From NCBI RefSeq assembly GCF_000412635.1, contig NZ_ASTG01000003.1:279998-343997 (forward strand): a stretch of DNA of 64,000 nt. Reading direction: 5' to 3'. The notes below the pieces were generated by a model. It saw only the letters and a list, made by a program, of their open reading frames with translations, was not told where the DNA came from and did not search any database. A program made the translations under genes and the position numbers. Positions 10,039-18,678 of the stretch are shown here, in pieces (within the stretch, counting starts at the first letter, position 1; each line of letters begins with the position of its first letter). The DNA comes from Sphingobium bisphenolivorans (GTDB taxonomy: Bacteria; Pseudomonadota; Alphaproteobacteria; Sphingomonadales; Sphingomonadaceae).

Positions 10039-10668
10039 ATGCTCTCGAATTTTCTGGCCTATCTCCAGTTCAAACTGGGCGCAGCGTTCGACAGTACGGG
10101 GCACGCCATTTCGGATAGTTCCTGGAGCGCGCAGCTTCAGGGATCAGAACGCTTGTGGATGTTGCTGGAGGGGACACATGTGCTGACGCTGATGCTGTTC
10201 GCAGGCTCCATCCTGTTCGTCGACCTGCGGCTGTTGGGCGCGGTTTTCCGCACCACGCCGGTATCGAAGGTCACCGACACGCTCCTGCCCTATACGATCG
10301 GCGGCTTCATCGTGATGCTGCTGACGGGCAGCGCGCTGTTCTTCGCCAATCCGCTGGATTATTACCACAATATCGTCTTCCGGCTGAAGTTCGTCTTCCT
10401 GATCGCGGCGGCCATCAACATCTTCTACTTCCACTATTGCGTGCAGGCGAACCGCGCCGCCTGGGACGATCAGCCGCGTCCCCCGGCGTCCGCGCGCCGC
10501 GCCGCCGCCTTTTCGCTGGCGTTGTGGATCGGGGTCATCGTCGCCGGCCGTTTCGCCGCCTATGACTGGTTCTCCTGCGACGGTGCGCAGGGTTTCGTGG
10601 CAGCTGCGGCGCAATGTTCGGAGCGCGCCGTCACCCTTGCCGCCATCGAGCCGGAGCTTGCCCAATGA
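10039..10668 (+). CDS. Polytopic inner-membrane protein, DUF6644-like
   Basis: A 209-residue protein with about four or five hydrophobic segments (around residues 45-65, 78-98, 108-128 and 148-165) and a C-terminal periplasmic-looking stretch with two cysteines (FSCDGAQG and AAQCSER). I recognise a loose resemblance to DUF6644 membrane proteins but no catalytic motif. The ATG at 10039 is preferred to a GTG at 10033 because of its spacing from GGGTAAG. Its stop overlaps the start of the next gene (ATGA at 10665-10668), so the two membrane proteins are translationally coupled and probably work together. Several histidines lie near membrane edges (EGTHVL, YFHYC), which would fit a heme- or metal-binding membrane anchor, but this is speculation. 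Confidence 0.75.
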   Translation: MLSNFLAYLQFKLGAAFDSTGHAISDSSWSAQLQGSERLWMLLEGTHVLTLMLFAGSILFVDLRLLGAVFRTTPVSKVTDTLLPYTIGGFIVMLLTGSALFFANPLDYYHNIVFRLKFVFLIAAAINIFYFHYCVQANRAAWDDQPRPPASARRAAAFSLALWIGVIVAGRFAAYDWFSCDGAQGFVAAAAQCSERAVTLAAIEPELAQ

Positions 10669-11495
10669 CCGTCAACCTGCGCGATATCGCCCCGTCGATC
10701 CAGCCGGCCGCAGAGGCGTTGGCGACCGTCCCCGTCATCCGCGCCGTGAACGAGATCGCCTGGATTTTCGCTGTTGTGGAAACCGGACATCTCCTGTTCC
10801 TCGCCATATTGGGCGGCGCGGTGCTGGGCCTGAACCTGCGCCTCATGGGCATGATCCTGCCGGACATGAGCAGCCGCGACGTGGAGCGCGCACTGAGGCC
10901 CTGGTATGTAACGGGCGTGGTCGGCACGATCGGCACCGGCGTCGCGATGGCGATTACCATGACGCGCACGCTGCTGCCGAGCGGCGCCTTCTTCATCAAA
11001 ATGGTGGCGCTGCTCGCCGCCATCCTGCTCAGCCATGTGGTGCTGCGTCAGGTGCGGACGGGCCGGCTCGCCGTTCGGGAGAATGCCGTCCTCGCCTTCG
11101 CGCTGCTCCTCTGGGGCGGAAGCCTGCTGCTGTTCGCCGGCACGCAGGGGCTGAACTCCGGCGCCATGCTGATCGGCCTGGCGGGCGCGGGCATCCTCGC
11201 CGCAGCCAGCCAGCCGCAGCGTCGGCCCGCGATCATCGGCCTGTTCGCCGTGGCTTTCGGCGCATGGTTCTTCGCGCTCGACGGGATCGGGCAGGACGGT
11301 GCGGGTTCGCTCGCCTCGGGCTGGCTCGGAAACAGCATCCTTGCCGCCACGGTGCTGCCTGCCCTAGGTTCAGGTGTCCGCGACATCAGGAGCGGCGCGG
11401 ACAGCGCCGATGCATCGTTGAAGCCGCTCGCCTTCGCGACAACCCTTGCCTGGGTCACGGTCGCAGCGGCAGGTCGATGGATCGGCTTCAGCTAG
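10665..11495 (+). CDS. Polytopic inner-membrane protein, partner of the preceding gene
   Basis: A 276-residue membrane protein with seven or eight predicted hydrophobic helices. Its first half repeats the architecture of the gene before it: an amphipathic N-terminus, then VVETGHLLFLAILGGAVLGLNLRLMG, which parallels LLEGTHVLTLMLFAGSILFVDLRLLG. The two are therefore distant paralogues with a shared E(T)GH/EGTH motif and a following (V/N)LRL(M/L)G. The coupled start (ATGA overlap) supports a heteromeric complex. The second half consists of additional short hydrophobic helices with few charged residues. The function is unknown; the nearby pseudoazurin makes a redox role worth testing. Confidence 0.75.
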   Translation: MTVNLRDIAPSIQPAAEALATVPVIRAVNEIAWIFAVVETGHLLFLAILGGAVLGLNLRLMGMILPDMSSRDVERALRPWYVTGVVGTIGTGVAMAITMTRTLLPSGAFFIKMVALLAAILLSHVVLRQVRTGRLAVRENAVLAFALLLWGGSLLLFAGTQGLNSGAMLIGLAGAGILAAASQPQRRPAIIGLFAVAFGAWFFALDGIGQDGAGSLASGWLGNSILAATVLPALGSGVRDIRSGADSADASLKPLAFATTLAWVTVAAAGRWIGFS

Positions 11496-11682
11496 CCCTT
11501 CCAAGTCTTGGCTTCCATCTTCAAAGGCGAGCGCATCCCCATGCAGCCCGCTTCAAGTCGTTGGCACGCACCTGTAAAGTCCAAATCGGATATTGTCATA
11601 AAGGTAGAACGACAAGTTGGTTCTTCAGTGACACCGGCCTCCCTATCGAAGCGCCATATCCACAATAAGATAGGGGCAAGAA

Positions 11683-13002
11683 ATGATCATCGATTCCCGC
11701 ATCCGCAATATCTTCCTCAGCAGTTCCGTCCTTTCACTGAGTGCAGCCGCCACAATGCTGGCCTGCAGCGGAGCGGCAACCGCGCAAACCGCACCGCAGG
11801 CCGCTTCTGCACAGGACGCCGTGGCCGTGCTCGATCGCGCGAAGGTCGATGCGCTGCTTGCCCAGCCGGACAAGATACTCTTCATCGACGTCCGCCGCGC
11901 TGACGAGATCAGCTCGATCGGCGGCCTGCCCGTCTATCTCAACATCCAGCCTACAGAGCTCGGCCGGCTCAGCGCCTTCATCCCGCGTGACCGCCAGCTG
12001 GTCACGGTTTCCAACCATGCAGGCCGGGCTAAGAAAGCGGCGGCGCTGTTGACGCAGGCCGGCTTCCAGGTGGCCGGTGCGGTCGGCGTGGAAGATTATG
12101 CGGCGCAGGGCGGCTTCCTCTCGGGCAAGAAGGCAGTGACGCCCGCCATAGCCGGCATCGTCGCCGCCGACACCCGCATCGACGTGGTGCGCGAGGGTTT
12201 CGAGGGCACCGAAGGCCCGGTCCTGCTGAAGGACGGATCGCTGCTGTTCACGGAGAACCGCGCCGACCGGATCGTGCGCATCGCACCCGATAACAGCGTC
12301 TCGACCTATCTGGAAAAGACCGGCTCGGCCAACGCGCTGGCCGTGAACGGCGCAGGCGACCTGCTGGCCGTACAGACATCCCCCTCTGCCATTGCCGTGC
12401 TTGGGCCCAAGGCAAAGCCGCTCGCCACCAGTTACTCAGGCAAGCCCTTCAATCGTCCCAACGATCTCGCCGCCGCGCGCAACGGCAATATCTATTTCAC
12501 GGATCCTGGCGTCGCCCCCCAGCCCGGCGCCGCCCCTGCCAAGACCGGCCTCTATCGGCTCGACAGGCGCGGCAAGGTTTCGCTCATCGCCGACGATATC
12601 CGCCGCCCCAACGGCGTGGCGCTCAGCCCCGACGAAAAGACGCTCTATGTCGCCAACACCGCCGGCGAAGCGCTGATCGCCTACAGCGTGGCGGCGGACG
12701 GCAGCGTCTCCAACCGCCGCGACTTCGCCAAGCTCGCCGGCTACAAGGAGACGCCGAACGGCCCCAGCAGCGGCGCGGACGGCATCACCGTCGATGCCGA
12801 CGGCCGCGTCTATGTCGCGACCAGCGCAGGCGTACAGGTCTTCGGTGCGGACGGCGCGGCGCTCGGTATCATTCCCCTGCCCCGCGCGCCGCAGAATCTG
12901 GCCTTCGGCGGCAAGGATCGCTCGCAACTCTATGTCGTCGGACGGGGAGCGGTCTACCGCATCGCAACCCTGACCCATGGGGTCGACCGCCCGGGCAAAT
13001 AA
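11683..13002 (+). CDS. Exported fusion of an inactive rhodanese domain and an SMP-30 lactonase-like propeller
   Basis: A 439-residue protein with an N-terminal signal peptide (cleavage near ATAQ, residue 35). Residues ~45-140 form a rhodanese-like domain (ILFIDVRRADE near the start), but the active-site loop reads VSNHAGRAKKAA where active rhodaneses have Cys followed by a small loop and Arg, so sulfur transfer is not expected. Residues ~165-435 form an SMP-30/gluconolactonase-type beta-propeller with EGTEGP, NRPNDLA, RRPNGVALS and GADGITVD, matching the metal-site positions. It probably acts in the periplasm as a lactonase or binding protein. It precedes the TonB receptor by 42 bases on the same strand with no terminator between, so the two are likely cotranscribed. 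Confidence 0.85.
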   Translation: MIIDSRIRNIFLSSSVLSLSAAATMLACSGAATAQTAPQAASAQDAVAVLDRAKVDALLAQPDKILFIDVRRADEISSIGGLPVYLNIQPTELGRLSAFIPRDRQLVTVSNHAGRAKKAAALLTQAGFQVAGAVGVEDYAAQGGFLSGKKAVTPAIAGIVAADTRIDVVREGFEGTEGPVLLKDGSLLFTENRADRIVRIAPDNSVSTYLEKTGSANALAVNGAGDLLAVQTSPSAIAVLGPKAKPLATSYSGKPFNRPNDLAAARNGNIYFTDPGVAPQPGAAPAKTGLYRLDRRGKVSLIADDIRRPNGVALSPDEKTLYVANTAGEALIAYSVAADGSVSNRRDFAKLAGYKETPNGPSSGADGITVDADGRVYVATSAGVQVFGADGAALGIIPLPRAPQNLAFGGKDRSQLYVVGRGAVYRIATLTHGVDRPGK

Positions 13003-13044
13003 TCGCCCGCTCGACCCCCTTTCTCCCGATTTCAGGATTATATC

Positions 13045-15447
13045 ATGTCTTTGACCAGCAAGCAGCGCCGCGCGGGGCTGCTATCGACCGCCTTTCTCCT
13101 CTCCACCACCACCGCAGCCCATGCGCAGGCGCCCGTCGCCGCCGCAGAGGCTGCCGTGGACTCTGCCGAAGCCATCGTCGTCACCGCCCGCAACCGGGCT
13201 GAGGATATCAACGACGTTCCCATTCCGATCTCCGTCCTCAGCGGCGAGACGATCGCGCAGCAGCGCGTCTTCACCATCGCCGATCTGACGCAGCGGGCGC
13301 CCGGCCTCACCGCCACCACGCCCAACGCCCGGCGCACCGGCGTGTCGCTGCGCGGCATCGGCCGGACCAGCGGCAACGACAATATGGAAGCGGCCGTCGG
13401 CGTGATCGTCGATGACGTGTTCCTCGGCCATGTCGGCATGACCTATCAGGACTTCACAGACCTCCAGCAGGTCGAGATATTGCGCGGCCCGCAGGGCACG
13501 CTGCTGGGCAAGAACACCTCGCTCGGCGTGCTCAAATATACCAGCAAGCTTCCCTCCTTCAGCCAGGAAGGCGTGATCGAGCTGGAGGGCGGCCTTTCGA
13601 CGCCCTCGTTCAAGGCGCGCGGATCCTACAGCAATTCGCTGGTCGACGACGCGCTGGCGTTTCGCGTCTCCTTCTTCGTCGACAAGCAGCAAGGCGACAT
13701 CCGGAACGTCAACACGCGCGGCGGCCACTGGCATGAGCGCGACCGTTGGGGCGGCCGGGCGCAGTTGCTCTTCAAGCCCAGTGACAATTTCTCGCTGCGC
13801 CTGAACTTCGATTCCGCCGAGACGAACGAGAACAGCAACACCAAGCCGTTCATGGTCGATCCGGCTACGCTGAACGACGGGTCGGCGCGCACGACCACCT
13901 ACAGCACGCGTCTCGCGCGAAGCTATTTCGGCGGCTACAGGCCGATCATCGGGTCGTGGACCACGATCGACATGGATCAGGCCGAGCCGCTGATCACCCG
14001 CAATCGCGGCGGTTCGATCATCGCGACCTGGGACACGGGGGCGTTCGAACTCAAGTCGATCTCCGCCTATCGCACCTTCCATTTCGACGCGAAGAATGAC
14101 AGCGAACAGACCCGCTTCGCCATCGCGCGCGGCGGCACGCTGGTGGATACCGAGCAATTCTCGCAGGAATTCCGCATTTCTGGCGCGCTGACGCCGTCGA
14201 TCCAATATCAGGCGGGCCTCTATTTCTTCCGCATCGAAACCGACACCACCAGCCGCAACCTGTACGGCGCGGATGCGGGCGCTTTCTATGCCACCAATGC
14301 GCAATATAATAGCTTGGGCAGTACCGCGGCTGGCCGGGAACTACTGCGTGCTTCGCTCGCCAACATCTTCGCCATCTCCAACCAGAAGCCGATTTCCGAC
14401 AGCCAGGCCGCCTTCGCCCAGTTCGACTGGAAGGTCACCGATCGCGCGTCGATCACCGCCGGAATCCGCTACACGCGCGAGCAGAAGAAGAGCAACATCA
14501 CCCGCACCTCCTTCCGTTCGGACGGCGCGCCGATCGTCTCGACCGGCAATGCCACCGCCGACGCGATCCGTAGCGCGCAGCTGGGCAGCGACTTCGCCAC
14601 GATCACCGGCGAGCGCATCGATGACGATTCGATCTCCTGGCTCATCAACCCCAATTACAAGCTCACCGACGACATCCTGATCTATGCCTCGGCGAGCGGC
14701 GGCGGCAAGTCGGGCGCGGTGGCGTTCGAGAATAACGGCACCCGCCGCAACGTGAAGCCGGAAAAGACGACCGACTATGAACTCGGCCTCAAAGGGCAGT
14801 TCGGCCCGCTGACCCTGAACCTCAACGCCTATTACACCGAGGTGCGCGACTATCAGAATGTGACGAGCGAAGTCGATCCATCCTCCTCGACCGGCTATAG
14901 CTCACGCCTCGGCAACATACCCGGGGTCAAGGCTCGCGGCGTAGAATTCGATGCGGCCCTGGCCTTGATCGACGGCCTCAGCCTGACGCTGGGCGGCGCA
15001 TACAACAAGGCGACCTATTCCGACTGGTCAACCGCGACCTGCCCCCGCTCCTACCCAACCACCGTCGCCTTCTGCAACAACACCGGCCGTCAGGTCGTCG
15101 GCGCGCCGCGCTGGACGATCATCACGGGCTTCAACTATGTCGGCGACATCGGTACTTCGGGCTGGGCGGTCCATGCCTTTGCCAACAACAGCTATCGTTC
15201 GCGCCATAATCTTGAGCAGCTGCTGTCCGACTATGGCTTGCAGAAGGGCTATAATCTGACCGACGCCGGGATCGGCATCATCAAGGATCATGGCGGCGCG
15301 AAAACGGAACTCAGCATCGTCGCGAAGAACCTCTTCGACACGCGCTACACCACCAGCGTCAACGATTTCAGCAACACCGCGCCGGTCGGCTACGACGGCA
15401 TCGGCGCTCGCCGCTACATCGGCGCCCTTCTCCGCACGCAATTTTAA
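13045..15447 (+). CDS. TonB-dependent outer-membrane receptor
   Basis: An 800-residue TonB receptor: signal peptide ending near AHAQ (residue 28), TonB box AIVVTARNR around residue 47, plug domain with VEILRGPQGTLLGKNTS near residue 145, and a barrel ending in TQF. It belongs to the large sphingomonad receptor subfamily with SVRGIG-like plug motifs (here SLRGIGRTSG). The gene is followed after 11 bases by the DUF6152 gene and then the two paralogues, so the receptor probably delivers the substrate that these periplasmic proteins handle. Substrate unknown. Confidence 0.93.
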   Translation: MSLTSKQRRAGLLSTAFLLSTTTAAHAQAPVAAAEAAVDSAEAIVVTARNRAEDINDVPIPISVLSGETIAQQRVFTIADLTQRAPGLTATTPNARRTGVSLRGIGRTSGNDNMEAAVGVIVDDVFLGHVGMTYQDFTDLQQVEILRGPQGTLLGKNTSLGVLKYTSKLPSFSQEGVIELEGGLSTPSFKARGSYSNSLVDDALAFRVSFFVDKQQGDIRNVNTRGGHWHERDRWGGRAQLLFKPSDNFSLRLNFDSAETNENSNTKPFMVDPATLNDGSARTTTYSTRLARSYFGGYRPIIGSWTTIDMDQAEPLITRNRGGSIIATWDTGAFELKSISAYRTFHFDAKNDSEQTRFAIARGGTLVDTEQFSQEFRISGALTPSIQYQAGLYFFRIETDTTSRNLYGADAGAFYATNAQYNSLGSTAAGRELLRASLANIFAISNQKPISDSQAAFAQFDWKVTDRASITAGIRYTREQKKSNITRTSFRSDGAPIVSTGNATADAIRSAQLGSDFATITGERIDDDSISWLINPNYKLTDDILIYASASGGGKSGAVAFENNGTRRNVKPEKTTDYELGLKGQFGPLTLNLNAYYTEVRDYQNVTSEVDPSSSTGYSSRLGNIPGVKARGVEFDAALALIDGLSLTLGGAYNKATYSDWSTATCPRSYPTTVAFCNNTGRQVVGAPRWTIITGFNYVGDIGTSGWAVHAFANNSYRSRHNLEQLLSDYGLQKGYNLTDAGIGIIKDHGGAKTELSIVAKNLFDTRYTTSVNDFSNTAPVGYDGIGARRYIGALLRTQF

Positions 15448-15458
15448 AGAGAGGCTTC

Positions 15459-15875
15459 ATGGCACATCATCACTGGCGCACTGTTGCAATTTCCGCGCTG
15501 CTGGCGGCGGCGGGCGGCTGGGCGACGCAAAGCATCGCTCACCACGCCTTCGCGGCGGAGTTCGACTCCGCCAAGCCGCTCGCCATCCAAGGCGTCGTCA
15601 CCAAGGCGCGCTTCGTCAATCCGCACAGCTGGATCTATCTGGACGTCAAGAACAAGGACGGCTCGGTCACCAACTGGGGCTTCGAATTCGGCACGCCCAG
15701 TTCGTTGCGTACCAATGGCCTCAGCAAGGAGGATGTGAAGCCCGGCACCAACATCCGCATCGGCGGCTACCGCGCGAAAAATGGCGGCCCCTTCGGCTAT
15801 GCCGCGACGATCACGCTGGACAGCGGGCGCAAGGTGCAGACCGGCAGCGCGCCCGACGCTCCCGTGAGGCGCTGA
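15459..15875 (+). CDS. Small exported DUF6152-family protein
   Basis: A 138-residue protein with a signal peptide (about residues 1-27, before HHAFAAEFD) and a compact beta-rich domain of the DUF6152 type, recognised by the mature N-terminal HHAF motif, the GVVTKARFVNPHSW segment and FGYAATITLDSGRKV near the end. No enzyme residues are known for this family. The paired histidines at the mature N-terminus and the NPHSW histidine could bind a metal; this is inference. It is the second gene of the TonB receptor unit and ends one base before the ATG of the next gene, which suggests coupled expression. Confidence 0.82.
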   Translation: MAHHHWRTVAISALLAAAGGWATQSIAHHAFAAEFDSAKPLAIQGVVTKARFVNPHSWIYLDVKNKDGSVTNWGFEFGTPSSLRTNGLSKEDVKPGTNIRIGGYRAKNGGPFGYAATITLDSGRKVQTGSAPDAPVRR

Positions 15876-15876
15876 C

Positions 15877-16662
15877 ATGGGGCAGATCATCACAAAAGCC
15901 CGCCGCCTCGCCGCCGCTACCGCCCTGCTCGCGATCGCCTTCACCGGCGTCGCGGCGGACGCCCAGACCGGCCAGCTCCCGCGCCGCACTGACGGCCATC
16001 CGGACTTCTCCGGCATCTGGCAGACGCTGAGCGAGGCCGATTATGACCTGGAGCCGCATGCCGGCCGCCACGATGCGCCGCCGGGACCGGGCGTGGTGGA
16101 GGGCGGCGTCATCCCCTATCGCCCTGAAGCCCTCGCCCAGAAGCAGCGCAACTTCGCCGCACGGGGGAAGGAAGATCCCCGCCTCAAATGCTGGGTCGCG
16201 GGCACGCCGCGCGGCATCTATTATCCCGCGCCCTTCCAGATCTTCCAGCGCGACAGCGACCTGACGCTGGTTCACCAGTTCGGCCATCAGGTGCGGACCA
16301 TCTTCACCAACGGCACTGGCCACCAGACCGAGACGGACGACGGCTATTATCTGGGCGATTCCCGTGCCAAGTGGGACGGCGACACGCTGGTCGTGGACGT
16401 CATCGGCTTCAACGAGGAAACATGGCTCGATCGCGCCGGTAATTACCACAGCGACGCACTCCATGTGGTGGAGCGCTGGAGCTATGTCGACAAGGATACG
16501 ATCAGCTATCGCGCGACGATCGAGGATCCCAAGGTCTTCACCAAGCCCTGGACCATCGAGCTGCTGCTCAATCGCCGTCGCGACAAGAATTTCCAGCTGA
16601 TCGAGGATTATTGCTTCACCCTGCCCTATGAGCAGGCCTATCCGCACAAGGAGGTTAAATGA
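15877..16662 (+). CDS. Exported protein of unknown function, first of two tandem paralogues
   Basis: A 261-residue exported protein with a signal peptide ending near ADAQ (residue 31). The mature part starts with the pattern RTDGHPDFSGIW, followed by LKCWVAGTPRG, PFQIFQRD, WDGDTLVVDVIGFN and VVERWSYVDKDTISY. Proteins with the WxGDTLVVD pattern are common next to TonB receptors in sphingomonads and in Acidobacteria and have no established activity that I know. One cysteine (LKCW) and the C-terminal one (EDYCF) are candidates for a disulfide. It shares its stop with the start of its paralogue (ATGA at 16659-16662). Probably a beta-sandwich or lipocalin-like periplasmic protein; not a recognisable enzyme. 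Confidence 0.75.
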   Translation: MGQIITKARRLAAATALLAIAFTGVAADAQTGQLPRRTDGHPDFSGIWQTLSEADYDLEPHAGRHDAPPGPGVVEGGVIPYRPEALAQKQRNFAARGKEDPRLKCWVAGTPRGIYYPAPFQIFQRDSDLTLVHQFGHQVRTIFTNGTGHQTETDDGYYLGDSRAKWDGDTLVVDVIGFNEETWLDRAGNYHSDALHVVERWSYVDKDTISYRATIEDPKVFTKPWTIELLLNRRRDKNFQLIEDYCFTLPYEQAYPHKEVK

Positions 16663-17621
16663 GATCGAGCAAAGTCTTGGCTGGCGCCTTGCTGGCGCTG
16701 GCGCCTGCCGCTCATGCCCAGAGCCCGCAAGCCACAGGAAATGGCGGCGGCATCCGCTGGCAGAAGACGGTGCCCGTCATCGCTTCAGGCGCCTGGGCCG
16801 GAGCCAAGCTGGCGGACGGGCAGCCCGACATTTCGGGCTTCTATTCCAACACCATTTCCAACCACAGCAATTTCACAGACCCGCAGGCTGGCCCTCCCGG
16901 TGAGCCCTCCGACGTCGCGAACTTGCCGCGCGACCAGCGGGCGCCGAGCCGCGTGACCGATCCCGCTGATGGGCAAATCCCCTATCTGCCAACCGCCCGG
17001 GCGCTGCAGGAGGACTTCGCCAAGAACTTCCCCGAACCCAACAAGCCGCGCTACATCGAGCCGCTGGCGCGCTGCGCCCCGGCGGGCGTGCCCAAATCCT
17101 ACATGTGGCATGGCTTCGAAGTCCGACAGTTCCCGAACTATGTCGTGTTCCTGTTCGATTCAGGTTCGCGCATCATCCCGCTCGACAACCGACCGCACCT
17201 GCCCGGCGCGATCAAATTGTGGAATGGTGACTCGCGCGGCCACTGGGAAGGCAATGTGCTGGTGGTCGATGTCCAAAACCAGAATGGCAAGGCGCTGTTC
17301 GGCCGCTATGGCGATTTCATCAGCGAAAATGGCCGAGTGACTGAGCGCTATATCTTCGATCCGAAGGGCGGCGGCTTCAACTATGTCGCAACCTTTACCG
17401 ATCCGACCGTCTATTCCCGCCCCTGGACCGCGACGATCCCGGTCAAGCGCTATACCGAAGCGGACAAGCCCGACGGCTGGCATTATGATGTGAAGCCCGC
17501 GAACCGACCGGGGAAGCCCTTGCTGCACGAGCGGGTCGAGCGGGTCTGCGTCGAGAATAACGGCCCATTTGGCGGCGGCGCGGTCGGCGTGCCTTCCGAC
17601 CAGCCGGTCATCGCGCGCTAG
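16659..17621 (+). CDS. Exported protein of unknown function, second tandem paralogue
   Basis: A 320-residue exported protein with a signal peptide ending near AHAQS (residue 22). It repeats the landmarks of the preceding protein in the same order: GQPDISGFYSN for the HPDFSGIW start, LARCAPAGVPKS for LKCWVAGTPRG, FEVRQFPNYVVFLFD for FQIFQRDSDLTLV, WEGNVLVVDV for WDGDTLVVDV, and VTERYIFDPKGGGFNY for VVERWSYVDKDTISY. This shows an old tandem duplication with divergence. It is the last gene of the TonB receptor operon; a strong terminator begins 27 bases after its stop. Function unknown. The two proteins may form a heterodimer, which their coupled translation would favour. Confidence 0.75.
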   Translation: MRSSKVLAGALLALAPAAHAQSPQATGNGGGIRWQKTVPVIASGAWAGAKLADGQPDISGFYSNTISNHSNFTDPQAGPPGEPSDVANLPRDQRAPSRVTDPADGQIPYLPTARALQEDFAKNFPEPNKPRYIEPLARCAPAGVPKSYMWHGFEVRQFPNYVVFLFDSGSRIIPLDNRPHLPGAIKLWNGDSRGHWEGNVLVVDVQNQNGKALFGRYGDFISENGRVTERYIFDPKGGGFNYVATFTDPTVYSRPWTATIPVKRYTEADKPDGWHYDVKPANRPGKPLLHERVERVCVENNGPFGGGAVGVPSDQPVIAR

Positions 17622-17648
17622 GCAGTTACTCCCCCGCTCTCTCTCCCG

Positions 17649-17687
17649 ACTGGCCGGCGGGACATCCGCGCCGGCCAGTTGCTTTTG
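17649..17687 (+). terminator. Rho-independent terminator of the TonB receptor / DUF6152 operon
   Basis: A perfect 11-base stem (ACTGGCCGGCG at 17649-17659 with its complement at 17669-17679) closes a 9-base loop and is followed by TTGCTTTTG. It lies 27 bases after the last stop on the plus strand and ends the operon before the convergent binding-protein gene. Confidence 0.85.
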
Positions 17688-17717
17688 TGCCCCGAGGAAG
17701 ATCGATCGGCAGCGGGA

Positions 17718-18677
17718 TCAGCCGCCCTTGCCGAAGCTCCGGTCGAATGCCTCGGCAACGGGGCGCTCCGCCCGGATCAGCCCGCCCTTCTGAAAACGGC
17801 GCGCGATGTCGTCTTCATGCGCGATGACCTTGGCGTCGATGGGTTGAGACAGGCGGTTATTGCGGTCGAAACTCGCCCTCGCAATGTCCAGCGGCAGCCC
17901 CGTTTCCCGTGCCAGCACTTGCGCGAACGCGTCGGGATGGGCCCGCGCCCAAGCCACCGCCTTCGCCTCACGGGCAAGGAAGTCCGCCAGCAGGGCCCGC
18001 TTGGGTACGATCGACGCGGCATGGGCGATGTCGATATAGAGCGGCAAGCCATAGTCTTTCGCGTCGACGACTGCCCGTGCGCCTTCCTTGACCGCGACAT
18101 TGGTGTAGGGCGTCCAGGTCGCCCAGGCATCGATCGCGCCGCTATCGAACGCGGCCTTGGCGTCTTGCGGCGGCAGGAAGATCACCTTGACCTTGCTCGT
18201 GGAGATGTTCGCACGCTCCAGCGCTTGCAACAGGAGATGATGGCCGATCGAACCGCGCGTGGTGGCGACCGCCCTGCCGACAAGGTCCTGCGCCGAGCGG
18301 ATCGGCGATCCCTTCTTGGCTAATATCGCAAGCGCCTCACCCGCCTGGCTGGCGGGTGCCTGCACGGCGATCGCCTTCACCGGACTACCGCTCTGGTAGG
18401 CGAAGATGAACGGGGCGTCAGCGGCGAGGCCGAGGTCCGCCGCGCCGCTTCCCACCGCCTCCAGCAACGGCTGGGCAGCGGGGAACTCCGACCATTCGAC
18501 GCTATAGGGCGCGCCGTTCAGCACACCTGAGGCGAGCATCATCGCCTTGACCTGCCCCTTCTGGTTGGCGACGCGCAGCACCTTGTCATCGCCGCCGCGA
18601 AATTTTGCTGCGGCAAGGCCAAGGCCTGCCGCCGCTACCAGAACCACCGCCGCGACGGTGCCAGCTTTCCTGCCCAT
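17718..18677 (-). CDS. ssuA: Sulfonate ABC transporter substrate-binding protein
   Basis: A 319-residue periplasmic binding protein of the SsuA/TauA (NitT/TauT) type. It has an uncleaved-looking hydrophobic N-terminus (about residues 7-24), then VLRVANQKG, the family VEWSEFPAAQPLLEA stretch, GLAADAPFIFAYQSG and DAWATWTPY, which are typical of aliphatic-sulfonate binding proteins. It is the last gene of the minus-strand sulfur operon, one base after the flavin monooxygenase stop. It would capture sulfonates or sulfate esters for the permease and ATPase encoded further upstream. The ligand is not deducible from sequence. A paralogue is encoded at 24616-25608. Confidence 0.88.
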   Translation of the reverse strand: MGRKAGTVAAVVLVAAAGLGLAAAKFRGGDDKVLRVANQKGQVKAMMLASGVLNGAPYSVEWSEFPAAQPLLEAVGSGAADLGLAADAPFIFAYQSGSPVKAIAVQAPASQAGEALAILAKKGSPIRSAQDLVGRAVATTRGSIGHHLLLQALERANISTSKVKVIFLPPQDAKAAFDSGAIDAWATWTPYTNVAVKEGARAVVDAKDYGLPLYIDIAHAASIVPKRALLADFLAREAKAVAWARAHPDAFAQVLARETGLPLDIARASFDRNNRLSQPIDAKVIAHEDDIARRFQKGGLIRAERPVAEAFDRSFGKGG

Positions 18678-18678
18678 A

